Positions 33,630-43,896 of a stretch of 53,525 bases of DNA are shown piece by piece. The position numbers and the translations under genes were made by a program. Source of the stretch: Ophiostoma sp. CBS 140.51 (Eukaryota; Ascomycota; Sordariomycetes; Ophiostomatales; Ophiostomataceae); assembly GCA_029298735.1 (NCBI GenBank), contig JANSLP010000234.1, positions 1 to 53,525 of the forward strand, written 5' to 3'. Below the pieces are notes generated by a model. The model did not search any database and was not told the origin of the DNA. It was given only the letters and a program-made list of their open reading frames with translations. Every line of letters starts with the position of its first letter. Positions within the stretch are counted from its first letter, which is position 1.

Positions 33630-35474
33630 TTAGTGAGCCAGTCCAAGATCCTTGAGGACAATGTCGGCACCCTTCTCGCCAATCATCAGCGCCGTGCTGT
33701 TGGTGTTGCAGGCCACGTTGCCGGGCGCCACACTCAGATCAACCACCTTCAAGCCCGTCACACCGTGCACGTTGAGGCGAGCGTCTAGCACACCCTTGTC
33801 TTCGAGCTTGCCCATCTTAGCCGTGCCTAGCGAGTGCCACGTCGTCGCCAGCACGCCGCGCAGCCAGCTCTCGAGGACGGCGTCGTCCTCCTTGGAGTAG
33901 ACGACGTCCTGGAGAGTGGCAGCGTCGACGGGGCGGTCAAGGACGGCGGCTTTACCGTTCTTATCAAAGGGAGGGTGCGTGCTGGCGACCTCACCGGCGA
34001 ACCAGGCCGCGCGGCGGGCAATCTCGCGCTGGGTCTTGTAGGCATAGACCTGCTTCTTCAGATCGATGCCGTCCTTGTCATCCAAAAAGCCAACATCAAA
34101 GTCGAGCGCGTCCTTGGCGTTGGGGCCGGTAATGTGCAGGTGGCCGCGCGAGTAGGGGTAAGCGGTGTAGTCGCCAATAGTAAAGTACTGGCCCTGTGGG
34201 TCGGGCAGCGCTGAGTAGTCGCCGACGTACATGCCGAGCAGACCAAACAGCATGAGCGGGCGCTCCGGGTAGGGGGCAAAGTCACGGTCCCACATGGCGC
34301 GGAACTCGGGGCCGAGCGCGTCAATTTCAGCCTCCGTGGGACGGGTCTTGCCGACGACATCACAGGTGTTCCAGCTCAGAGCGAAATCGTTGCTGGCAAT
34401 GGCGGCGGCGCGGTCTTTGCGGCCCGACATCAAGGTGTCGTTGGTCTTGTCCGGGGACACGCCCTGGGCCTTGTACGAGAACAAAGTGAGGTGGTGGTCC
34501 TGGTAGTCGGCACCCACACCGGGGACAGCAGACACAACCTCGACACCGGCCTTCTTGAGAATGTCGGGGCAGCCGACACCCGAGCGCTCAAGGACGGGCG
34601 GTGTGCCCAGAGCACCCGACGAGACAATCACCAGCTTGCGGGCCTTGACCTGCTGGGTAGGGGCCGAGGCACCTTCGGCGACGGCAAGACCGTTGACGGC
34701 TGCAAAGCGTGGGTTGGTGCTAAAGGCAACACCGTTGGCGCGCTTGTTGCCGTCAAACAGCACACGCTCGACATTGTGCTCGACCAGGACGTGCAGGTTG
34801 GGGTGCTTGCCGTCCTGCAGGAGAGGGTGGAGGTAGCGGTGGGCCGTGTCGGAGCGGCGGCCGTCGGGGCCGTTGTAGGTGGCCGAGCGGGAGAAACCCA
34901 GCTCCGGGCCAAAGTCTTGCAGGTCGGGCACCGTAGGGAAACCACGCTTGCGTGCGGCCTCCAAAAAGGCATCCTGCGACTCGTGCGACCGGAAGTTATC
35001 GTACGTCACATGGACAGGACCCGACTTGCCGTGCACACCCTTGGGGTCGTCACCGTGGAAGGTCTCGAGCTTCTTGGCAAAGGGCAGCAGCTCCTTGTAC
35101 GACCATCCGGGCTGGTCCCAGCGGTCGTAGTCAATGGGACGAGCGCGGTTGTAGAGCATAAAGTTGATGGACGAGCCGCCGCCCAGGGTGCCACCGGTGG
35201 GCACAATGGACTGGCGGTCGTTGAGTGCCTTGGAGGCCTTGGCGACGTGGAAGTTGGCCGTTGTCGTGGTGGGTGCCAGGTTCTCGAGGAAGAGCGCCGG
35301 GTGGACGACGCTCTCGACATTGTGGTTGTTCTTGCCGCCCTCGACGACGAGGATGGACACGTTGGGATCGGCCTCAGCGATGCGTGAAGCGACAATGCAG
35401 CCGGCCGTGCCGCCGCCGGCGATGATCACGTCGACCTCGTTGAGGTCGCTGGGCAGCTGGTTGTAAATACCCAT
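33630..35474 (-). CDS. GMC-family FAD oxidoreductase, alcohol oxidase-like
   Basis: The single exon codes for 614 residues. The N-terminal Rossmann dinucleotide-binding motif is at about 14-35 (VDVIIAGGGTAGCIVASRIAE), followed by EGG at about 45. The GMC signature region PTGGTLGGGSSINFMLYNRA is at about 91-110. The second GMC motif SSGALGTPPVLERSGVG lies in the middle. The C-terminal active-site region has WHSLGTAKM with the expected catalytic His and GNVACNTNSTALMIGEKGAD with the partner Asn. Spacing and sequence are closest to fungal methanol/alcohol oxidases rather than glucose oxidases, so oxidation of short alcohols to aldehydes with H2O2 release is likely. It has no signal peptide, and the last residues GLAH are not a canonical peroxisomal PTS1, unlike yeast AOX. 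The start ATG lies immediately before the conserved domain. Confidence 0.9.
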   Translation of the reverse strand: MGIYNQLPSDLNEVDVIIAGGGTAGCIVASRIAEADPNVSILVVEGGKNNHNVESVVHPALFLENLAPTTTTANFHVAKASKALNDRQSIVPTGGTLGGGSSINFMLYNRARPIDYDRWDQPGWSYKELLPFAKKLETFHGDDPKGVHGKSGPVHVTYDNFRSHESQDAFLEAARKRGFPTVPDLQDFGPELGFSRSATYNGPDGRRSDTAHRYLHPLLQDGKHPNLHVLVEHNVERVLFDGNKRANGVAFSTNPRFAAVNGLAVAEGASAPTQQVKARKLVIVSSGALGTPPVLERSGVGCPDILKKAGVEVVSAVPGVGADYQDHHLTLFSYKAQGVSPDKTNDTLMSGRKDRAAAIASNDFALSWNTCDVVGKTRPTEAEIDALGPEFRAMWDRDFAPYPERPLMLFGLLGMYVGDYSALPDPQGQYFTIGDYTAYPYSRGHLHITGPNAKDALDFDVGFLDDKDGIDLKKQVYAYKTQREIARRAAWFAGEVASTHPPFDKNGKAAVLDRPVDAATLQDVVYSKEDDAVLESWLRGVLATTWHSLGTAKMGKLEDKGVLDARLNVHGVTGLKVVDLSVAPGNVACNTNSTALMIGEKGADIVLKDLGLAH

Positions 35475-38113
35475 GATGAAGATGTGGGAGTAGTGACGCT
35501 GAGTGGTATCAAATAAAAGAAAGAGGAAGAGAAAGATAAAGGCTTGGTATCAAAATAGAGAGAGTGATGATGAGTCTCGTCGAGAGCTTGAGGAACGAAG
35601 AACGAGAGAGAGAGGAGAGTCTTTTTTTCACGATCGAAAGCTGGACGACTAGACTGTCTTTATTTCTGTTGGTTCTGTCCTTTCTTGTCCTCCTCGGAAT
35701 GTTCTCGGAATCATAGCCAACGTGTCCATCCACAAAAGGACGCGGAGAAGACACAGAGAGACATAGACACACGCAAAAGGACACCCAACAGGCACACAAC
35801 AGGCACAGCCAAGAGGGAGAAATTCCCCAAATTCCTACGTCATGTCCTCCCACACTGCCTCCTACGGAATCACGTTCAACGGAATCATGCTCAACGGAAA
35901 TGGGCAAGAACAGGCACGACAAGCATGGCCATTACGCCCAGACCATCCCTCTCCCGCCCTGTTGCTCCCCCAGACGGGCGGACAACCCCTCACTCCCCAG
36001 ATCTGGTCTGGCCTGGGGGCGGCCAAGGTGTGTGCGGAAGCGCAACGGCACTTATGTTCGTCTTGGATAGTCTGGGGATCGTCCGGGGGGGCTACCAGCG
36101 AAGGGTTGAAAGACGGGGCATGGAGGCTGGAGACAGGGTTCTCGTCTTTTTTGGCGTCTTTTGGTGTCTTTGGCATCAAAGTTGGCGTGGAAGTATTGGG
36201 GTTCAAGTTAGTCCACAGACGTGTATGGTATTCATGGGCTCAAAATGGGGTCGATGGGTCAATGTGTCGCGAGACGATCCAGCGAGTCAAGGCACAGACA
36301 CAAAAGAAGGAATGATGGACAGAAGAGGACAAAAAGAGGGGGCGAGGATATTATGTTGGTTCTCTGTGGGCGTCTTTGGTCCTCCTTTCTGTTGTATTGC
36401 TTTTGCATTGCACTGTGCTTCCCCAGGCTTTTTGTCCAACTTCATCCCCGCCTCGTTTTGATTTCGTTGTACTTTAGGACTGTTGTTGCACTGCCGAGAC
36501 TGCCTCGAGACTGCCTAGGACAGACTAGTAGCATATCGTTGGCCATTCATGGTGGTTTTGGGGAGACTTTGGTTGGTACTTGTATGAGGAGTGGCAGACA
36601 TAGCGTTGCTTCAGAACGGCCTGTCCACGGTCCGTTTCTTGTCCGTCTCCTGTCCGTCCTTTCCGTCTCTTGTTGTGTGTCTGGTCCTGGAGAAACTGGA
36701 GGAGAACGAAGGAGGGAAGAGGCCAAAAGTGCGGGGGATGAACGCCACAGAATACCTGAAGTGGAATGAAATGCGGAGGGCCAGACAAAACGACATAAAG
36801 ACAAAAAAATGCACTTGGGCCACTTGGGTCCATTTGGTCGATTTTGCGGAGGGTTGTATTGGTTACTGCGATAATAATTGGGAACCATTGCGGAGAGAGA
36901 CTTGCTGCGGCTCGGAGCAAAGGAAGTGATGCCAATGCGGAGCAAGGGATTATGGCAGGGAATATCAGCAGGAAAAGCAAAAGAAAATAGAAAAAGTCAA
37001 TATGCGAGTTTACGATGCTCTCCTCTCTGTGCTCTCTACCTTCTCTTTACTGCGTATGCATGTTCTGGAATTAAACGTCCGCAGATCGTAAACGACAGGA
37101 CTCCAACTGTGTGTACGAAATGGTACTGACGGCTTCTCACCACCAGTGATTCCGGTTCACTTCCGATGCACTTTTGTCGTGATGCGGAGGAACAATTCGA
37201 TCCCCAGAATCCCCCAGAATCCCCTGAACTTGAACCCCAGGATTTCGTCCTCGCACCTCCAAGGTTCCCAAGAAGGAAGAAATTCCCCAGAAATCTGAAT
37301 CCTCCCGCAAAAAAAAGACTCCGCAAAAGGACCCACTAGTGAGTGGGTGTGGATGTGAATGGGCGGCGTGAATAGCGCCCCAATGTAAAATATGCAAATG
37401 CGGAACATCTGTTTGGACACTTCAGACACTTTTCGATCCTTGGACACGATTGATGTCAGCCCTCTCGATATTGCGTCGTATTGTTTCTCCAAAAAAAAAC
37501 TGGAAGCCGATTGGGTGCTGGCAGCCGCGGCATAACCAGGCACGCTGGCTTTCTGCAGTTGTTGCGGAGGCTCTGTTGCGGATGCTGATTTTGCCGGCAG
37601 CCTTACCCCTGGATTTAGATATTTTAGATGGGTCTTTTGCGCGATGCGGGCGTTAATCTTGAAGGGTCTTGACTGGTCCTATTGATCCGTCTCCAATGGT
37701 ATCTCCATATTCGACGGCAAAAGGTCAAAGCTTGTCTTGGAATGGCGACGACTCCAACTGTGAAGAGATTTTTACCGAATGTTTGGTTATTCCATTTGTA
37801 TCTTCTTGGTCTTTATTCGACATTTCACTGTTCAAACGGTGCGGAGATGTGTTGACTCACGGACAAAGTTACAAGTCCGTGGTATTGGGGACAAGACAAC
37901 TTTGGGGTTCGTTTAGACACATTCACCGATCACTGACTGCCTGGAGTCTTTTTTTGATTAAATTTCTTTTATTACTATGCGATTTGCAAATATTTTACAA
38001 TATCTTACAAAACTATCTTACTATTAACAGAACCGTCACCACCGTTGTGGCTGGTGGCAGACAGCAGAGAGGTCATCGGGGAGTTTAGACTCCAAACCTG
38101 TTCTCTTCTGCTG
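35475..38113. other. Spacer, 2.6 kb, no supported gene
   Basis: The minus strand next to the GMC start is pyrimidine-rich (35510-35640), consistent with its leader. The rest has short open frames rich in Trp, Arg and Gly on one strand and Pro/Phe on the other, without recognisable domains. From about 37600 it becomes AT-rich. Confidence 0.5.
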
Positions 38114-39506
38114 CTAATGTTCCACCTGTTCATCATCTTGCTCTTCCGCAATTTTGTGCTTCTTCTTGTTCTCATCGGAATTTTACCGAGAGATACCGCT
38201 TCAAGTAGTTCTTGACCATCCTCTCGACTATCCTTTCGACCATATCCTCCTCGACTTCCATGATACCCTCGAGATCCTTTCGACCTTTCGATATCCTTCC
38301 CATGTCCCTCCCCGACTTCCTGCTCAACTACCTTTGAGGTAGGATCCTTTTTGAAGTCGAAACCTTTGCCAGGTTGCAGCATCTTTGGACACGCATATGA
38401 AAGCAAGTGCTCATCCTAAGATACAGCGGCGCGCTTCAATCACGGCGTTGCCATGATTCTGCGCAGAAGATATTGTGGTGAAGCTGGGGATAAAGTGCAG
38501 ACAAGCGTCTGTTTCTTCAAGTTCGGAAGATTGGAGACGACGTGCTGATTTACAGTATGAGAATTGACACATCGCTGTTCGCATTACTGTTTGCATCATC
38601 CGTCCAGTCGTCACCCGCATCGTACTCGCTATCATCATCATTTCCCTCGCCCTTGCCATAGTCCTCGTCCTCACCGCTCATGGATGAAGCGAGTTCCCAA
38701 TCAGTCTCGATATCCCTACTCGCGGACCAGGAGCCTGTTTCGTGCTTGGGTCTGCCTCCAGTACATCTCAGCGATGCCGCTGTTCCTTCTACGGAGGTAG
38801 GCCATCATCTCCTCGCATGGATCCTCAAACGGCTCATAGTCGCTGTCACCGTCATTGAAGCTAATGACACTCTCGTCGTCGGTATAGTAGAAGGCAAAAT
38901 GGGGCAGGGGCGCCTCAAGTTCTGGAGGTGATTGGGGTGCTTGAAGGAGAGGAACGGGAGAAGTATGAGGAACATGAACAACATGAACATCGAGAGCAAC
39001 GGGAGCAACGGGAGCAACGGGAGCAACGGGAGCAACGGGATCAACAGGAGTAGGGGGGAAATGGAAGCAGTGAGAGCGAGATGAGCCTCGACTTGCGCCA
39101 AGGTCCACTTGCCACGGAAATGGTAAGACGGTCGCAGAGGTGAATGACCAGGAGGGAAGAGAGAAAAAAGGGGCTCCAGCTCAAAAGCCTGCTGGAGAGG
39201 AGCTGCCGGAGGAGCTGCTGCAGGAGCCTCAACCGCCAGAGGAATTTCTGACTCGGTGGCATCAACAGCGCGCAAGTGAGCAACAATCTCCTTCTTCCAG
39301 AACGCATTAATCTCATCCGTTCTGAAACCATGCTCTACACTATGGTAATGTCCGTCAAGACAGGGCTTCGACTTGGGGGAGAGTCGGCGTGGTTTTGGTG
39401 CCAGAATCTCCGGAGCCTTAAAGTGGACGACTGCAGGGAAAGGCTCAGGTAAAGGTGGAGGTGGAGGCAGAGCGTTGACGTTGTTGCTGCTGATATCTAC
39501 AACCAT
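38114..39506 (-). pseudogene. Frame-broken coding region of unknown family
   Basis: Several adjoining segments look coding but in changing frames. Segment 1 (39506 to about 39060) starts MVVDISSNNVNALPPPPPLP and includes FWKKEIVAHLRA and FRGKWTLAQVEAHLAL. Segment 2 (about 39060-38716), in another frame, carries a Val-Ala-Pro repeat and DDESVISFNDGDSDYEPFED, then ends VRE-stop. Segment 3 (about 38715-38550) returns to the first frame and is acidic (SGEDEDYGKGEGNDDD). Further pieces with EEDMVERIVERMVKNYLKRYL and ENKKKHKIAEEQDDEQ run to 38114 in other frames. No intron with good signals joins segments 1 and 2; a 49-nt GTACTG...GAGTAG intron could join 2 and 3 but lacks a branch site. A TAG acceptor-like site at 39525 hints at an upstream exon. 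It could be a decayed gene, a badly spliced live gene, or contain sequence errors. Confidence 0.4.
38971..39047. repeat. 9-nt tandem repeat (GAGCAACGG)5 plus relatives
   Basis: Five perfect GAGCAACGG copies occupy 38994-39038, followed by a degenerate GATCAACAG. Two AACATGAAC copies at 38971-38988 keep the same 9-nt period. On the minus strand the array encodes Val-Ala-Pro or Pro-Leu-Leu triplets depending on the frame, so it cannot itself reveal the true frame. Confidence 0.85.
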
Positions 39507-40554
39507 CTTCTCATCCGCCTCGACCTAGTTGTGAAAACATAAAGGTTCAATGAATTTGTGCATGACGAGAATGACACACTTTACACTCTGTTGGTTAACT
39601 TTACTGAGAATGCCTTTTGAACGGTGGAACCTTAAATCTACAGTAATCGCTAAACATACGTTTTATATCGCATATGACAAGGGGGGAGTAAACAGACAGT
39701 AAAATTAGAAACGGATCGAAGCCTTGCCGTGTTGGACAGTCAAATGATGTATATGGTTCCCTTTCTCTCGCCGATATTTGCAGAAATATTAAGAAATCAA
39801 TACCTGCACTTCTGTATCTTATGTAAAAAACTTTGCGATGCATCCCATCGTGGCTTGTTAAGGTCTTGTTTGTGTGTCGTTGGTCTGGCCAATGAGACAA
39901 CGCCATTCCGCCGAGGCTCCGTGTAAGTCGTTGTTGGCCACCCTTATGTAGAAACGCAGCCTTTGTCTATGGAACAGTACCTAGCCCTACCTGAAACGAC
40001 ATCAAGTTCTGAGGAATATAAAAAAGTTGTGAACTTGATTTTCTTTGTTGAGCATTCGGTCATAGCATGTACATATGACGTTGATGACGGTCAAGCACGG
40101 ACTACCTCAATTGAAGGGCAATACCACAATATCCCGTGATCAAACAATGCGCGTATGAGGCCGTGACATACTTCATGTAGAATTCTCCATTTTCATTTGT
40201 TGTAATGTTTACCTCTATCATAACATATTTTGTTTGTTCACGATGTTATCCGATTTTTAGAAAAGAAATAAACGCAAGTTTGACGCTTCTGTGTCTCTGG
40301 TGCCAGTCCGATGAGGACGACGTAGTAGAATGAATGCCATGATGGGCCGACCCATAGGGTATGATACAAAGAAAACGTAGAAAGAAAAGAAAGACAAATA
40401 AACCCAAATTCCCATCACACCCATTACTCAAAAGTATTGTAACACCGTGGTTTTCACTCCATACCCAACAAAATCCAAAAACAAAAACAAAAAAGAAAGT
40501 ATCCAAAAATGAGTTTCTCGCGAGATGAGTCTTTAACCAAACCCCCAACGTCTC
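39507..40554. other. AT-rich spacer
   Basis: No gene is supported. A 101-codon frame at 39601-39906 on the minus strand has no recognisable features. The part from 40240 to 40554 presumably holds the 3' UTR of the transcription factor gene. Confidence 0.5.
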
Positions 40555-43500
40555 CTAGAACATATTCTTCAGATGTTCGTACATCGCCTCGCCATACGGC
40601 AAGCCTTCAGCATTGGCAGCAGCCAATTTAGGGTCGATGGGAACATTCCCATTGTTGGGATTGCTCCGGCTGGCTCCGGCCATCGCACCCTTACTACCTT
40701 CCAGAACGGTACCTGCAGGCGGCAGAGGGATACCGCTCATGCCCATGTAGCCTTCAAAGATGCGTGTCATTTCCGTCTGGATTTGCACACCGTTGGCTGT
40801 CTGCTGGTCGGGCGAAGATGTGGTACTGGCACCGGCTGTTGTGGGCTGTTGCTGCGGCTGTGTCGTTGGTGGCTGCTGCTGCTGTGGTTGTGGTGCACCC
40901 GTCGACGGCGTCGTCTGGGGTCCGTTCGTAGCAGCACCAGCCGGCGTCGTAATGGGCGATGTTGTATTGCTGCTGTTGCTCGGGTAGGTGTGTGGCGGAT
41001 GCGGGCGCCATGTGTTGCTGGTGCTGTTGTTCCCGATACTGCTCGTCGGGTAGCCGCTGCCGCTGCTGCTGGCAATACTGCCACCACGGCGGGCCGACGC
41101 CGAGAAGCCAGATACACCACCAGATGCAGACGAATAGTGCTGGTCCTCTTCCTGGTGCTGAAGGCCGAGACGTGGCGCATATGCTTTGAGTGAGCGAATG
41201 GTGCGCCACAAGCGCTGGGAGACCCAGCTCTTGGCGGACATGTCCTTAACCAAATTCATGGCCATGTAAAACTCCTCGCGGCAGTTTGCGCTGAACTGGA
41301 CAGGCTGGTGGGTGGACGCCAGGAACAGGACGGCAATGGCAGAGGTCAAGAACTGGTGGTAAAACACCTGGATGCGGCGATACAAATTGCTGCTGTTGTT
41401 GAGGCGCGACAGGTAGCGAATGGTATCCTTGGCGAGGTCGACGACCTTTTGCGCCTGCTCCATATTGTCGTTGATGCTGCTGGCGCTGTGTAGGACAGGC
41501 GTGTTGAGCCAAATGCGGATCTGGTTGAGGCGCAGACGGGTCCAGATCTGGAGGCGCTGCAGGTTGTATGATGGCGTGGAGGGCAGTGGCAGATCGCGGT
41601 CAAGGTTGTTAATTTTGACGGCGTCCGGCACTGAGTCGTACCACTGCAAGATCTCGGCATCAAGCGTCTCAAACTCTTCACGCTTGAGGTCACGGATGAT
41701 GGCAGGCTCGAAAAAGTCGACAAGGCTCCAGATCTTGGCACCGAGACGCGAGTAGGTGATCATGGCGACAAGATACGGGTACTCGTCGGGGAACGGCAGG
41801 TTGGGGTCGATCTTGTCGTCGTGCAGAACATATGGCAGGCCCGTGCCGAAACTCCAACGGCGGTCAAGCACATAAGCAGTCCAAAATGTGTTTACAGCGT
41901 TGCGACGCTCCTGCTCATCGGCTATCTTGCTGATACCCTCGCGGCGGTGCAACCCTTGCTCAAGACAGTGGCGAGCGACTTGGCCCATGACCCGCCAGGC
42001 CAGGACTTCGTCGTTGGACAAGAACCGGTAGCCGGCGACGAGTGCAAGGAAGGGTAGATTAGCTAAGTCACTGGGTTCGCTCATGAGCTTACCGTCAGTG
42101 ATGGGCTGGATGCTGTCGTAGAGGCGGATGGCCTTTTCACTGTGGCCGTGTTCTTCGACGGCTAAGCCGCAGCACATGATAATCTTGAGAGTGAGTGTGC
42201 GGATGTCGGTCATCGCCTCGTCGTAGTTGAGTGGCGGCATATAGCCATTCTTGCGAGCCGACTCCATCCACGAAGACAAATTCTGGGCATGCTCGATGAC
42301 CGTCTCAATCTTGACAACGGGGTACATAATGCCGACTTCGTCTTCGTGAAGGCGGCAAAGGCGGACCATCTCGTCCTTGTCAAACTCCCAAAGCGGGTCG
42401 TTGGGTGACTGGTTGCGCGAGGACATGGGCTGTATGGATGATGACGTTTGCATCGATGCTGGCGGTAGAACAGGCGATGTGCGAGGCGTCTCTTCAATGG
42501 CCGGCCCGTTGCCTCCGTCCTCTTGCGGCTCGCCGCTGTAGCCCATGTTGTGCAAGGTGTTCTTGGCGACGTCGACGGTGAATGCCATACTTGTCGGTCC
42601 GCCGCGGAAGATATGTGACTGACGTATTGGTGCCAGCTCGGGCTTGTGGAGAGAGGGTATAGAGGATGACGGAGATGGCGAGACGGTCGAAGAGGGTATC
42701 GGCAGGATGCGATCCTGGAGCGGCGCGAGCCGTTGTGTTTCCTGACGAAGGGAGTTGACCGACTGAACGATATTCTCGAGCTGTTCCTCTAGGCTATGGA
42801 TCTTCTCGCTCATGCTCTTGAACTCTTCCGAGTCTTTGAAGCTGCTCGAGCAGCAGTTGGGCGAGTAGAGACATGCCAGGTTGAGGTTTCCACACCGTAA
42901 GCAGGGTGTTTCGCCATTGCCTAGTATGTGTTAGTAGGAGAGCACATAAGTGTGGTGTACCAAAGGACAACACGTTGACATTACATTTGATTTTTCTGCG
43001 TTTGCACTCGTTGCTGTTGTATGGTTAGTGTTATACATGACATAAGTCGAGTCTCCGTACCGCATTTTTACATACCATGCAATCGAGATATACTAGACAG
43101 AGAGCCAAGAGTTAGTCGACACAAAAAAGAAGGAAGCATAACGGCGCCTGGTAGGTAGTGGACGCCACGCCAAGAAAACCACGCACGGTGATATCTCTTG
43201 GACGAGGCTGAGGCTGAGAGACGAAGAACAGGAGGCAGTGACAAAAAAACGTACCCGATTGCGCTTACTGCGCTGCTGCTTTGCATTCGACTCGTCATCG
43301 TCCTGCTTCCGCTTGCCAGAGGGTGTTCCGCCGCTGCCACCAGCCGCACTTCCACCGGCTACACTGCCAGGGCTACCACCATTATTGGCATTATTATTGT
43401 TGGCGTTGCTGCTGTTTCCGGGGCCTCCGTTATTCGAGCCGTTGTTGACACTTCCGCTGCCGCTGTTGGCCGCGTTGGCATAGTAGTTGTTGTGCATGCC

Positions 43501-43896
43501 GGCGTCAGGCGAAAAGGGTGAGGGAAGAGGCGTCGTGGCACCGCTGAAGCCGGGGTTGTTGGTATATGGGTTGGCAGCTGCAGCTGCTGCTGCTGCCGAG
43601 GAGGAGGACATGGAACGGTTCAAATGTCGCGGTGACATGGCAGCGTGGCGCGCGTGGTCGTCGGCCGACGGTAGCCGTGGATACTGGCTGGGATGGGGAG
43701 GGTTGGGATGATGCTGCTGCTGCTGATGTGCATGAGGGTTGTGAGGATGTGTATTTGGATGTTGTTGATGTGGATGTTGATGCTGATTAGAATGCTGATG
43801 GTGTGGATGTGGTGATTGCGACGGATTTGGCGGCGGCGGCGGCACTGTTTGCATCAAATAGCGCAGGTCGGTCGCTTGGGTTTCGATCTGCTCCAT
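40555..43896 (-). CDS. Zn2Cys6 fungal-specific transcription factor
   Basis: Four exons (43896-43255, 43092-43076, 43013-42985, 42920-40555) give 1017 residues; the introns are 162, 62 and 64 nt with GTACGT, GTATGT and GTAATG donors. Residues 1-200 are low complexity (His/Gln/Pro, Ser, Ala, Asn/Gly). A basic stretch KRNRYISIA precedes the binuclear zinc cluster C220-x2-C223-x6-C230-x5-C236-x2-C239-x6-C246, which should bind GC-rich, often CGG-type half-sites. A coiled-coil dimerisation helix follows from about 266 (MSEKIHSLEEQLENIVQSV). The fungal-specific regulatory domain covers about 410-650, including VARHCLEQGLHRREG and an ERRNAVNTFWTAYVLDRRWSF segment. The C-terminal 200 residues are Ser/Gln/Pro/Thr-rich, as in activation regions. 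Target genes cannot be told from the sequence. No partner gene cluster is adjacent. Confidence 0.92.

Noticed and set aside
35685..36461. 258-codon plus-strand frame
   Set aside because: Arg/His/Gly-rich composition resembles random reading of non-coding DNA; no domain or homologue recognised.
39601..39906. 101-codon minus-strand frame upstream of the frame-broken region
   Set aside because: No domain, no clear donor site linking it to the TAG acceptor-like site at 39525, and AT-rich non-coding composition.
20470..43896. Possible secondary-metabolite cluster (ABC transporter, GMC oxidoreductase, Zn2Cys6 factor)
   Set aside because: There is no PKS, NRPS, terpene cyclase or DMATS gene, and the three genes are spread over 23 kb with TANGO2, an F-box-like gene and long spacers between them.
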